A stretch of DNA of 64,000 nt, taken from assembly GCA_964507405.1 (NCBI GenBank), contig CAZDPJ010000003.1, forward strand, positions 1-64,000, given 5' to 3'. The notes beneath the pieces are model-generated. The model had not been told where the DNA came from. It did not search any database and worked only from the letters and a program-made list of their open reading frames with translations. The translations under genes and the position numbers were made by a program. This DNA comes from UMGS75 sp964507405. Its GTDB lineage: Bacteria > Bacillota_I > Bacilli_A > ML615J-28 > CAG-313. Shown here in pieces: positions 18,496 through 27,346 of this stretch; the first letter of the stretch is position 1; every line of letters begins with the position of its first letter.

Positions 18496-19264
18496 AGTAA
18501 AAGATTTAGTTGATTTTTTAAAAGATAAGTATCCATTATATCTTGCAAGTAATTTTGATCAAGGTAAAGTTGGACTTCAATTTGGTAGTCTAAATAAAGC
18601 AGTAAAAACGGTAATGTTAGCTCTTGATGGTTCAACTGAAGTAATTAAAGAAGTTATTGCAAATAATGTTGATTTACTTATTACTCATCATCCTTTTATG
18701 TTTAATCCTTTATATAATATGGATTATGATAATCCTCTAATGGAAAAAATCATGCTTGTAATAAAAAATGATTTAAATGTTTTTTCGATGCATACGAATT
18801 TTGATGTAGCGATACATGGAATGAATGAAATATTATGTAATAAATTAGGTCTTACAAATATAAAAAGTGACCAATTACAAATTGATCAGAATGCATTTTT
18901 AAGATATGGTGATATTTCTCCACTTACACTTGGTGAGTTAACGGAAAAAGTAAAAAAAGACTTTAATGAAAATACAGTTCGAATAGTTGGCAAAAAAGAT
19001 AAATTAATAAAGAAAGTTGCAATTATTGGTGGAAGTGGTAGCTTTGAATTATATAAAGCAAAAAAAGCGGGATGTGATGCTTTTATCACTGGTGAAATCA
19101 AACATGATAAGGCCCTAGATGCTATCGATTTAGATATTGCTTTAATTGAAGTAAGTCATAGTGTTGAAAGACTATATAAAGAAGAAGTATATAAAATATT
19201 AAATGGTGCTTTTCCAAATATTAATTTTATTTTATCAACAAAGGATGTTAATCCTTTTAATTAA
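18488..19264 (+). CDS. Nif3-like dinuclear metal centre protein (YqfO type)
   Basis: A 258-residue NIF3/GTP cyclohydrolase I type 2 family protein. QGKVGLQFGS at the start, LITHHPFMFNP (metal-binding His pair) and SMHTNFDVAIHGMNEIL are typical. The C-terminal ITGEIKHDKALDA and ALIEVSHSVERL complete the metal site. It is the shorter form without the large middle insert found in YqfO. Suggested roles include metal homeostasis and GTP cyclohydrolase activity; none is certain. ATG 18488 sits after GGAGG inside the trmK end. Confidence 0.9.
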   Translation: MNKVKDLVDFLKDKYPLYLASNFDQGKVGLQFGSLNKAVKTVMLALDGSTEVIKEVIANNVDLLITHHPFMFNPLYNMDYDNPLMEKIMLVIKNDLNVFSMHTNFDVAIHGMNEILCNKLGLTNIKSDQLQIDQNAFLRYGDISPLTLGELTEKVKKDFNENTVRIVGKKDKLIKKVAIIGGSGSFELYKAKKAGCDAFITGEIKHDKALDAIDLDIALIEVSHSVERLYKEEVYKILNGAFPNINFILSTKDVNPFN

Positions 19265-19273
19265 ATTATTTAT

Positions 19274-19310
19274 AAAAAAAAGAGGTAGTAAAACTACCTT
19301 CTTTTATTTT
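19274..19310. terminator. Bidirectional terminator between nif3 and ferredoxin
   Basis: AGGTAGT and ACTACCT form a 7-bp stem around AAA-type loop sequence, with A-rich left and T-rich right flanks, serving convergent genes. Confidence 0.8.
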
Positions 19311-19313
19311 GCA

Positions 19314-19481
19314 TTATTTTTCAACGATTGCGCCCATTGGACATGCTTCTTGACAAGCACCACAATCTACGCACTTGTCTTCATCAATTTGATAGATGTC
19401 GCCTTCTGAAATACATTCAACAGGACATTCAGCCATACAAGTGCCACATGCGATACAACTTTCAGTAATTACTCTTGGCAT
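19314..19481 (-). CDS. 2[4Fe-4S] ferredoxin
   Basis: A 55-residue clostridial-type ferredoxin, starting MPRVITESC. It has two cluster motifs, CIACGTCMAECP at residues 9-20 and CVDCGACQEACP at 37-48, each CxxCxxCxxxCP. It is a small cytosolic electron carrier, typically for pyruvate:ferredoxin oxidoreductase or hydrogenase, and suggests anaerobic metabolism. SD GGAGG lies 8 bases upstream. It has its own promoter and a shared terminator, and is a - strand exception on this arm. Confidence 0.96.
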   Translation of the reverse strand: MPRVITESCIACGTCMAECPVECISEGDIYQIDEDKCVDCGACQEACPMGAIVEK

Positions 19482-19513
19482 AGTTTGTTCCTCCGTTTAA
19501 AATTGATGCTTAA

Positions 19514-19542
19514 ATTATAGTACAATATTACTTTTTTTGCAA
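19514..19542 (-). promoter_or_regulatory. Promoter of the ferredoxin gene
   Basis: On the - strand, TTGCAA, 17 bases, TATAAT, about 33 bases before the ferredoxin ATG. Confidence 0.75.
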
Positions 19543-19571
19543 GAATAAAACAATAATTTCTTTCATTTAAC

Positions 19572-19600
19572 TTGATTAAACAAAAAGATTTTGTTATAAT
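19572..19600 (+). promoter_or_regulatory. Promoter of yneF
   Basis: TTGATT, 17 bases, TATAAT, 33 bases before the yneF start. Confidence 0.6.
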
Positions 19601-19633
19601 AATTATAGATTGTTGAAGGGAGAACAAAATAAT

Positions 19634-19861
19634 ATGTTAGATTGGTATTGGGTCTTAATTATCGGTATTGCATGCTTAATAGTTGGCTTTGTTATTGGAT
19701 TTTTAGTGATTAGACATATCTTTAATAAACAATTACAAGAAAATCCACCTATTAATCGCGATATGATTCGAGCTATGTTTATGGAAATGGGTCGTAAACC
19801 TTCTGAAAAAGATATAAATCGTGTTATGAATCGTATGGATCAATATAAAGATAAAAAATAG
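19634..19861 (+). CDS. yneF: YneF/UPF0154 family membrane protein
   Basis: A 75-residue protein with one N-terminal transmembrane helix (WVLIIGIACLIVGFVIGFLV) and a cytoplasmic tail. QLQENPPINRDMIRAMFMEMGRKPSEKDINRVM is the UPF0154 signature. Function unknown; widespread in Bacilli and mollicutes. ATG 19634 follows AAGGGAG; the longer TTG start is unlikely. Confidence 0.92.
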   Translation: MLDWYWVLIIGIACLIVGFVIGFLVIRHIFNKQLQENPPINRDMIRAMFMEMGRKPSEKDINRVMNRMDQYKDKK

Positions 19862-19882
19862 GAGTAACTCCTATTTTTTTTT
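19853..19882. terminator. Bidirectional terminator between yneF and plsY
   Basis: AAAAAATAGGAG and CTCCTATTTTTT pair around TAA. It contains the stop codons of both convergent genes. Confidence 0.8.
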
Positions 19883-20509
19883 GAATAATACAGTTTTATT
19901 TTCTTTATGATTAATTAGTCTTTTAATATTTGGTATATGACTAATGTAAATTGCAATAAATACTAGTCCCATTACTGCTATAAAAACATAATCTAAGCTT
20001 CCACCTAGGGGAATGAAAGAGGCAATAAAAGCAGCAGTAGCCGCAGTTAATGAACTTAATGAAATATATTTTTTCCAAATAAACACTAATATAAAAACTA
20101 AAAGGGCGATTAAGAAGACAACAGGATTATACGCAGCCACAATTCCAGCACAGCATGATACTCCTTTTCCTCCCCTAAATGAAGCAAATATTGGAAATAA
20201 ATGTCCAATTAGTGCAGCAACACCATAAATTAAAGGATGAATTTTTAGTACCATCCAGTCTAATGTATAGTCGAGTAAACCTATTCTGAATAATAAAATG
20301 ACTAGTCCGGCTTTAGTTGCATCTAAAATAAAAACAAGTAGGCCATATTTAAATCCCATAATTCTTAGAACATTCGTCGCACCCATGTTTTTGCTACCAT
20401 AATCCCTAATGTCAATTCCTTTAAATAGCTTGCTTACAATTAAAGCCCAAGGAATTGAACCTAGCAAATATGATGCAATAAGTAGAAATATTGGTAGAAT
20501 AATTCCCAT
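19871..20509 (-). CDS. plsY: Glycerol-3-phosphate acyltransferase (acyl-phosphate dependent)
   Basis: A 212-residue membrane enzyme adding the first acyl chain to glycerol-3-phosphate from acyl-phosphate. The family motifs are present: GSIPWALIVSKLFKGIDIRDYGSKNMGATNVLRIMG (motif 1, about residues 15-50), FRGGKGVSC (about 113-121) and ISHIPNIKRLI near the C-terminus. About five hydrophobic segments. ATG 20509 is preferred because AGGTG lies 6 bases upstream; the longer start has no SD. PlsY often neighbours parE-parC in Bacilli, here divergently. Confidence 0.95.
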   Translation of the reverse strand: MGIILPIFLLIASYLLGSIPWALIVSKLFKGIDIRDYGSKNMGATNVLRIMGFKYGLLVFILDATKAGLVILLFRIGLLDYTLDWMVLKIHPLIYGVAALIGHLFPIFASFRGGKGVSCCAGIVAAYNPVVFLIALLVFILVFIWKKYISLSSLTAATAAFIASFIPLGGSLDYVFIAVMGLVFIAIYISHIPNIKRLINHKENKTVLFKKK

Positions 20510-20682
20510 TAATAACACCTCATCTTTAGTTTTCTTTCAAAGTATTATAGCATAAATTTTAGCTTATGTCATAAAAATTGCAAAATCTTGTTATATGATA
20601 AAAATTTATTATTTTCGATAAAATCTTCTATTTTTATTTAAAATAAATTATATTTTGACATAATCAAAATATTAAAAAGAAT

Positions 20683-20725
20683 AAGTAAAATATGACTAAA
20701 TTGATTATTTTACTTGCTTTTTTTT
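20683..20725 (+). terminator. Terminator-like hairpin upstream of parE
   Basis: AAGTAAAATA and TATTTTACTT form a perfect 10-bp stem, followed by GC and eight T. It lies in the plsY-parE divergent gap (20510-20771), which contains no gene. A TTGACA at 20655-20660 precedes it, with only a poor -10 (AGAATA). The region has nothing upstream on + for it to terminate, so it may be an attenuator or the end of a tiny RNA. Confidence 0.5.
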
Positions 20726-20771
20726 AAAATTTATGGTAAAATAAGAATAAGAATATAGAAAGGGTGATAAT

Positions 20772-22724
20772 ATGGCAGATAATAAGAAAGCTCCGGTTTA
20801 TGATGAGAGTTCCATCCAGGTCTTACAAGGATTAGAGGCAGTGCGTAAAAGACCGGGTATGTATATTGGTTCTACCGATTCTCGTGGCTTACATCATTTA
20901 GTTTGGGAAATAGTTGATAATGCTATCGATGAAGCTTTATCAGGATATGGAAGTAAAATTATTGTTAATATACACCCTGATAATAGTGTTGAAGTAATAG
21001 ATAATGGTCGTGGTATTCCTACTGGTATTCACAAAACAGAAAAACTACCAACTCCACAAGTTATTTTTAATACGCTTCACTCTGGTGGTAAGTTTGATGC
21101 TAATGGTGGATATAAAGTATCTGGTGGTTTACATGGTGTTGGTTCGAGTGTTGTTAATGCTCTAAGTGAATGGTTAACAGTTACTATTCATCGTGATGGT
21201 AAAATCTATAATCAAACATTCCGTAATGGCGGTAAGAATATTGAAAAGCCTAAAAATTTAGGTGATACTCGTAGAACGGGTACAACTATTCATTTTAAAC
21301 CAGATCCTAAGATTTTTTCTTCAACTATTTTTGATTATAAAACAATTGCTAATCGTTTAAAAGAATCAGCATTCTTAATTAAAGGCTTACGTATTGAATT
21401 AAATGATTTAAGAAATGATAAAAGTGTTGTTTTTCATTATGAAAATGGAATTGTTGAATTTATTAAATCGCTTATTGAAAATAAAAAACCAATTCATGAA
21501 CCAGTATTTTTTACAGGAACAGTATCTAATATTTTAGTTGAAGTTGCAATTCAATATTGTAGTGAATTTTATGGTGAAAATATTGTATCATTTGTTAATA
21601 ATATAAGAACAAGAGACGGTGGTACGCATGAAGTAGGTTTTAAAACTGCTCTAACAAGAGCTTTTAATGAACATGCTAGAATGATTGGCTCTTTAAAAGA
21701 TAAAGACCCTAATATTGAAGGCCCTTTAATTAGACAAGGCTTAACCGCAATTATTTCAATTAGAGTTCCTGAGGATTTACTTCAATTTGAAGGACAAACT
21801 AAAAATAAACTAGGTACTCCTGAAGGTAAAAATGCGGTTGAACAAGTTGTTTATGAACAGTTCAAGTCATTTATGGCTGAAAATGGACAAATATCAAATA
21901 CTTTAGTTAATAATGCTATTAAAGCAGTTAAAGCTCAAGAAGCTGCTCGTAAAGCAATTGATGATTATCGTCAAATAACAAAAAAAATTGCGAAACCTGC
22001 TAATTTAATTGGTAAATTAACTCCTGCTCAAGAAAGAGATCCTAGAATTAATGAATTATTCCTTGTTGAAGGTGACTCAGCAGGTGGCTCCGCAAAAAGT
22101 GGTAGGGACCGTAGTTTCCAAGCAATTCTTCCTTTACGTGGTAAAGTTTTAAATACAGCTAAAACAAGATTAGAAGAAGTAATGAAAAATGAAGAAATTG
22201 TTTCAATTATTAATGCTGTAGGGGCTGGATTTGGTAAAGACTTTGATATTAGTAAATCTAATTATCGTCGTATCATTATTATGACCGATGCCGATACAGA
22301 TGGTGCTCATATTCAAACATTATTATTAACTTTCTTCTTTAGATATATGAAACCATTATTACAAAATGGTTATATCTATATTGCAACACCACCTCTATAT
22401 AAAATTACTAGTAAGAATGGTATTGCTTATGCTTGGACTGATGAAGAATTACGTGATAAGATTGGTAATTTAAAAAATGTTCAAATTCAACGTTATAAAG
22501 GTCTTGGTGAAATGAATGCTGAACAACTATGGGAAACAACAATGGACCCTGCTAAACGTACATTAATTCAAGTTGAAATGGGTGATGAAGAAGACGCTGA
22601 GGCAAGAATGAATGTATTAATGGGCGATGATGTTGAACCACGTCGTGCCTGGATTGAACAAAATGTTGTCTTTGATTATGAAGATGATGGTTTCACATTG
22701 GAGGATGTAGAAAGCGATGAATAG
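20772..22724 (+). CDS. parE: DNA topoisomerase IV subunit B
   Basis: A 650-residue GHKL ATPase subunit driving chromosome decatenation. IVDNAIDEALSGYG, EVIDNGRGIPTGIH and SGGLHGVGSSVVNALS form the ATP site (residues about 45-125). LVEGDSAGGSAKSGRDR and IIIMTDADTDGAHIQTLLLTFF form the TOPRIM domain. DGAHIQ, rather than the DGAHIR usual in GyrB, favours ParE. SD AAAGGGTG lies upstream. It overlaps parC by 8 bases. Its presence near the terminus suits decatenation only circumstantially. Confidence 0.92.
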   Translation: MADNKKAPVYDESSIQVLQGLEAVRKRPGMYIGSTDSRGLHHLVWEIVDNAIDEALSGYGSKIIVNIHPDNSVEVIDNGRGIPTGIHKTEKLPTPQVIFNTLHSGGKFDANGGYKVSGGLHGVGSSVVNALSEWLTVTIHRDGKIYNQTFRNGGKNIEKPKNLGDTRRTGTTIHFKPDPKIFSSTIFDYKTIANRLKESAFLIKGLRIELNDLRNDKSVVFHYENGIVEFIKSLIENKKPIHEPVFFTGTVSNILVEVAIQYCSEFYGENIVSFVNNIRTRDGGTHEVGFKTALTRAFNEHARMIGSLKDKDPNIEGPLIRQGLTAIISIRVPEDLLQFEGQTKNKLGTPEGKNAVEQVVYEQFKSFMAENGQISNTLVNNAIKAVKAQEAARKAIDDYRQITKKIAKPANLIGKLTPAQERDPRINELFLVEGDSAGGSAKSGRDRSFQAILPLRGKVLNTAKTRLEEVMKNEEIVSIINAVGAGFGKDFDISKSNYRRIIIMTDADTDGAHIQTLLLTFFFRYMKPLLQNGYIYIATPPLYKITSKNGIAYAWTDEELRDKIGNLKNVQIQRYKGLGEMNAEQLWETTMDPAKRTLIQVEMGDEEDAEARMNVLMGDDVEPRRAWIEQNVVFDYEDDGFTLEDVESDE

Positions 22725-25197
22725 TGGTAGAAGTAATATAACTAGTAAAATAAATCGTTTCGCTACAGAAACGGTGTTAAAAGAAAATTTTGAAAATATC
22801 ATGGGTGACCGTTTTGGTAGATATTCAAAATATATCATCCAAGATCGTGCTTTACCGGATGTAAGAGATGGACTTAAACCTGTACAACGTCGTATTCTTT
22901 TCGCAATGTATAAGATTGGTTTATTTAATAACAAGCCTCATAAAAAGAGTGCTCGTATTGTTGGTGATGTTATTGGTAAATATCATCCTCATGGTGATAC
23001 TGCTGTTTATGATGCGATGGTAAGAATGTCACAAGAATTTAAAATCTTACTACCTTTAATCGATATGCACGGTAATAATGGTAGTATTGATGGTGACCCT
23101 GCCGCCGCAATGCGTTATACTGAGGCTAGACTTAGTAAATATGCGGAATTATTATTACAAGATTTAAATAAAAAGACAATTCCATTTATGCCTAACTTTG
23201 ATGATGAAGAGTTAGAACCTGTCGTTTTACCTGCTAAATTTCCAAATGTAATCGTTAATGGTGGTAATGGTATCTCAGCTGGTTATGCAACTGAAATTCC
23301 TCCTCATAATCCTGGCGAAATTTTAGATGCATGTATTTTAAGACTTACTAATCCTAATTGTACATTAGATGAAATACTAAATATTGTTAAAGGACCTGAC
23401 TTTCCTACTGGAGGTATTGTTCAAGGTATTGATGGCTTAAAAAGTGCTTATAAAACTGGTCGTGGTAAAGTAATGATTAAAGCTAAAACGGAAATTGTTC
23501 AAAATAAGAATGATTATCGAATTATCATTACCGAAATTCCTTATGAAGTTAACAAATCTGTATTATTAAAGAAAATGAGTGAAGTCATTGAATCTAAAAA
23601 TGTTGATGGTGTTAAAGTAATTAGAGATGAAACTGACCGTCAAGGTTTAAGAATTATCATTGACGTTAGAAAAGATGTAAATCCAGAAACTATTTTACAA
23701 GTATTATTTAAGTATACTGATTTACAAATATCATATAACTTCAATATGGTTGTTATTAGTTATGGTAGACCAATGCAAATGGGATTATTAGATATCCTCG
23801 ATTCTTACATTGCTCACCAAAAAGAAGTAATGACTAATCGTAGTAATTTTGATTTATTACGTGCTAAAAAACGTTTAGAAATAGTTGATGGTTTAATTTC
23901 AATGGTTTCTATTTTAGATTCTGTTATTGCGACCATTAGAAATTCCAAAAACAAAGCAGATGCGAAAGAAAATATTATTTCTAAATATGGCTTTACAGAA
24001 ACACAGGCTGAAGCTATCGTTATGTTACAATTATATCGTTTAACTAATACTGATATTTTTGCTTTAAAACAAGAACGAAGTGAACTTGAAAATCAAATTG
24101 TTAAACTTACAAAAATCTTAAGCAGTGAAAAATCTTTAGTTAAAGAAATAATTAAAGAAATGAATGAAACAAAAGAAATTATTAATGTAGAAAGAAAAAC
24201 TCAAATCGAAGATGAAGTAGATGAAGTTGTTGTAAAAACTGAAGAAATTATTGCAAGTGAAGAAGTTATTTTAATTATTACTCATGATGGATATTTAAAA
24301 CGTCTTAGTAAAAAAGCTTTTGCGGCATCAACTGAACCTACTAAGTTAAAAGATGGTGACATTATTTCTGACATTTATAATGTAACTACAACTGATACTT
24401 TATTACAATTTACTAATTTAGGAAATTATGTATTCTTACCAATTCATAAAATTCCTGAATGTAAACATAAAGATATTGGCTATAATGTTAGTACTTTGAT
24501 TAATATGGATCCTAATGAAAAAATTATATTCTCATATCCTGTTAGTGAATTTAGTGATAATAAGTTTGTTTTAATCGCAACTAGAAATGGACTTATTAAA
24601 CGTATTCCTTTATCTAGCTTAAAAGTAAATAGATATTCAAAAGTTCTACAAGCTACTAAACTTAAAGATGATGATATTGTTGTTAGTGCTGACATTGCGA
24701 CTGGCGATGATGTAGAGGTTGTAATTGCAACTAAAGATGGCTTTATGAATAGATATGATGCATCAGAAATTAGTGTAATGGAAGCTGCTTCATTTGGTGT
24801 TAAATCAATTGAAATGAAGAGTCGTCCATCAGATTATGTAGTAGGTGCTAAATATGTTAGAGATAAAGATATTTTATTATTATTAACTAACCGTGGTAAT
24901 GTTAAACGCTTTAGACCTGAAGAAATTAATAAAGGTAAAAAGAATCATGTTGGTAAAATGTATTTGAAAGTGGTTCGTTCTAATATGCATGAAGGACTTG
25001 CTTTAGATGTAATTCATGCGAAAAATGCAAATTCTGATTTAGCTAGTTACATTAGTTGTGAACAAGAATTTGTAGGAATTGATTATACTGTTTTACGAAA
25101 AGCAATTGCTGATAACGGAATGAAAATGGTACCACCAAGTGCTGGAAAACCAATTGAATTTGTAATTTGTCGAAATGATGCCGATTTAGAAGTATAA
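22717..25197 (+). CDS. parC: DNA topoisomerase IV subunit A
   Basis: An 826-residue DNA breakage-reunion subunit. IIQDRALPDVRDGLKPVQRRILFAM, HPHGDTAVYDAMVRMSQ and GDPAAAMRYTEARLS surround the catalytic Tyr (MRYTEARL, about residue 122). The C-terminal beta-pinwheel repeats are present, but no GyrA box was seen, which supports ParC over GyrA. Its start lies inside the parE end, so translation is probably coupled. A terminator follows immediately. Confidence 0.93.
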   Translation: MNSGRSNITSKINRFATETVLKENFENIMGDRFGRYSKYIIQDRALPDVRDGLKPVQRRILFAMYKIGLFNNKPHKKSARIVGDVIGKYHPHGDTAVYDAMVRMSQEFKILLPLIDMHGNNGSIDGDPAAAMRYTEARLSKYAELLLQDLNKKTIPFMPNFDDEELEPVVLPAKFPNVIVNGGNGISAGYATEIPPHNPGEILDACILRLTNPNCTLDEILNIVKGPDFPTGGIVQGIDGLKSAYKTGRGKVMIKAKTEIVQNKNDYRIIITEIPYEVNKSVLLKKMSEVIESKNVDGVKVIRDETDRQGLRIIIDVRKDVNPETILQVLFKYTDLQISYNFNMVVISYGRPMQMGLLDILDSYIAHQKEVMTNRSNFDLLRAKKRLEIVDGLISMVSILDSVIATIRNSKNKADAKENIISKYGFTETQAEAIVMLQLYRLTNTDIFALKQERSELENQIVKLTKILSSEKSLVKEIIKEMNETKEIINVERKTQIEDEVDEVVVKTEEIIASEEVILIITHDGYLKRLSKKAFAASTEPTKLKDGDIISDIYNVTTTDTLLQFTNLGNYVFLPIHKIPECKHKDIGYNVSTLINMDPNEKIIFSYPVSEFSDNKFVLIATRNGLIKRIPLSSLKVNRYSKVLQATKLKDDDIVVSADIATGDDVEVVIATKDGFMNRYDASEISVMEAASFGVKSIEMKSRPSDYVVGAKYVRDKDILLLLTNRGNVKRFRPEEINKGKKNHVGKMYLKVVRSNMHEGLALDVIHAKNANSDLASYISCEQEFVGIDYTVLRKAIADNGMKMVPPSAGKPIEFVICRNDADLEV

Positions 25198-25200
25198 TGT

Positions 25201-25240
25201 AATATCGTGGCTAGTATCAGTCACGATATTTTCTTATTTT
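25201..25240 (+). terminator. Rho-independent terminator after parC
   Basis: AATATCGTG pairs with CACGATATT in a 9-bp perfect stem, followed by a T-rich stretch. Confidence 0.85.
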
Positions 25241-25297
25241 AAATAGTTGAAATAAAGAATTAATTATGATATAATATTATAGTTGAGGTATAAGACT

Positions 25298-27346
25298 ATG
25301 TTTAAAATTGCAATTGACGGACCTGCTGGTGCAGGTAAATCTACTATTTCTAAATTACTTGCGGAAAAGCTGAAGTTTGAATACATTGATACAGGCGCAA
25401 TGTATCGTGCGATAACTTTAAAGGCTATTAATTTAGGAGTTGATCTTGAAAAAGAAGAAAGCTATTCTTTTTTAAATGATACATACTTAGATATTGAAAA
25501 TGGTCGTGTTATTTTAGACCATCAGGATGTAAGTAAAGAAATAAGATCAGTTGAAGTAACTAATCAAGTTTCTACTCCATCAAAAATTGGAGTTGTTAGA
25601 GAATTTTTAGTGAATTATCAAAGAAAAATTAGTGAAGCTAAAAATGTGATTATGGATGGTAGAGATATTGGCACTGTGGTTTTACCAAATGCTAATTTAA
25701 AGGTATACCTTGATGCGACAGTTGAATGTCGTGCATATCGTAGAATGATTGAACGAAAAGAAAAAGGTGTTGAACTTTCTTTAAATGAAACTATTAATGA
25801 AATTAAAGTTAGAGATAATAAAGATTCAACTAGAGCAATCAGTCCATTACGTATTGCCGATGATGCTGTTATAATCGATTCTTCAAACATGTCAATTGAA
25901 GAAGTAATTAATGAAATAATAAAATTAGTTATTGAAAGGGGCTTTAAAATTATGAGCAATGAAAAAATCTATGAAGGAAAAAAAGTAAGCGGACGCATTC
26001 TTAATGTTACTAAAGATGCAGTCTATTTAGAATTAAATGAAGGAGAAAAAGCTGTTATTTATCCTAATGACTTAGATGGCTATGTTGAAGGTCAAAAGTT
26101 AAGAGACTATTATAACGAAGGTCAAGAGTTTGAAGCCCAAGTTAAACAAATAGCAAAAGATCGCAAAACAGGCGAACCTCTATATATTTTATCAACAAAA
26201 CTTGAAGCTGAAAAAGCTAAACTTGAAGTTTTTGAAGAATTAAAAGAAAAAGACGAAATAATTTCTGTTAAAGTTGTTAGAGTAACAAGAGCTGGTGCTG
26301 ATGTTTCTTATCATGATTTAAAAGCATTTTTACCAATTAAAAATGTTGATTTAAATGAACAAGCATTAAGAGCATTACAAGGCCAAACTTTAGATGTAAT
26401 TGTAACTTATGTAAATAAAGATAAAATGCAAGTACAAGTATCTAATACTCTTGCAATGAAAAAACAACACAGACTTGCTAAAGAAGCAGCACTTGCAGCA
26501 CTTAATGTTGGTGATGTTGTTGAAGGTACTGTTGTAGATGTTAAACCTTATGGAGCAATTCTAACTTTTAATGGTTTATCTGGATTACTACATGTTTCTG
26601 AAATGAGTCATAAAATGGTTAAAAATGCTGCTGATTTATATAAAGTTAATGATACTCAAAAGGTTAAAATCATTAAAATGGAAAATGATCGAATCAGTCT
26701 TTCTGTAAGAGCTTTAACTCCTCATCCTTGGGAAGTATTAAAAGAAAAATATCATGAAGGTGATGTATTTGAAGGTGTTGTATCTAAAGTTATTGAAGCA
26801 GGTTTAATTATTAAATTAACTGATGAATATTCAGGTTTAATGCCTCGCAGTGAATACTCATGGCTTGTTAATGAAAAATTAGATGGCAAATATAATGAAG
26901 GTGATACAATTAAAGTTCAAGTATTATCAATCGATGATAAGAAAAAACGTGTTAGCCTATCTCATCGTGCAACAGTTGAAAATAACTGGGCAACTATTAA
27001 AGTTAAAAAAGGTGATGTTATAAGTGTTACAATCGCTACTATTGAAGAACGTGGTGCGAAAGTTAATTATTTAAACGTTACTGGATTTATGCCTATTAAT
27101 GAAGTTACTTCTACTAAACGTGTTGGTAAAGTAGATGAAATGTATCCAATTGGTACTGTTGTTGAAGTTCAAGTATTAGATGTAGATCCTAGTCGTGCTA
27201 GATTATCAGTTAGTGCAAAAGCTTTAGAACTAGCTAAAGAAAGAGCTGAGTTTGATAAGTATTATAAACAACAAGAAGAAGAAACACCTACATCAACTCT
27301 TGGTGATGTATTTAAAGATTTAGATTTATTTAAGGAAGATAAATAA
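25298..27346 (+). CDS. cmk-rpsA: Fused cytidylate kinase and S1-domain (RpsA-like) protein
   Basis: A 682-residue fusion. Residues 1-218 are CMP/dCMP kinase: AIDGPAGAGKSTISKLLAEKL (P-loop), EYIDTGAMYRAI, VIMDGRDIGTVVLP. Residues 219-682 hold about five S1 RNA-binding repeats; the third is the best (GDVVEGTVVDVKPYGAILTF, GLSGLLHVSEMS). The join keeps what looks like the old S1 gene start: Met codon 25952 in frame, preceded by GAAAGGGG at 25934-25941. S1 protein alone could thus also be made. The ATG at 25298 follows GAGGT. cmk beside rpsA is common in Firmicutes. The next gene, der, overlaps its stop by one base. Confidence 0.9.
   Translation: MFKIAIDGPAGAGKSTISKLLAEKLKFEYIDTGAMYRAITLKAINLGVDLEKEESYSFLNDTYLDIENGRVILDHQDVSKEIRSVEVTNQVSTPSKIGVVREFLVNYQRKISEAKNVIMDGRDIGTVVLPNANLKVYLDATVECRAYRRMIERKEKGVELSLNETINEIKVRDNKDSTRAISPLRIADDAVIIDSSNMSIEEVINEIIKLVIERGFKIMSNEKIYEGKKVSGRILNVTKDAVYLELNEGEKAVIYPNDLDGYVEGQKLRDYYNEGQEFEAQVKQIAKDRKTGEPLYILSTKLEAEKAKLEVFEELKEKDEIISVKVVRVTRAGADVSYHDLKAFLPIKNVDLNEQALRALQGQTLDVIVTYVNKDKMQVQVSNTLAMKKQHRLAKEAALAALNVGDVVEGTVVDVKPYGAILTFNGLSGLLHVSEMSHKMVKNAADLYKVNDTQKVKIIKMENDRISLSVRALTPHPWEVLKEKYHEGDVFEGVVSKVIEAGLIIKLTDEYSGLMPRSEYSWLVNEKLDGKYNEGDTIKVQVLSIDDKKKRVSLSHRATVENNWATIKVKKGDVISVTIATIEERGAKVNYLNVTGFMPINEVTSTKRVGKVDEMYPIGTVVEVQVLDVDPSRARLSVSAKALELAKERAEFDKYYKQQEEETPTSTLGDVFKDLDLFKEDK

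Noticed and set aside
20772..25197. Calling the topoisomerase pair gyrB-gyrA.
   Set aside because: DGAHIQ in subunit B and no GyrA box in subunit A favour topoisomerase IV.
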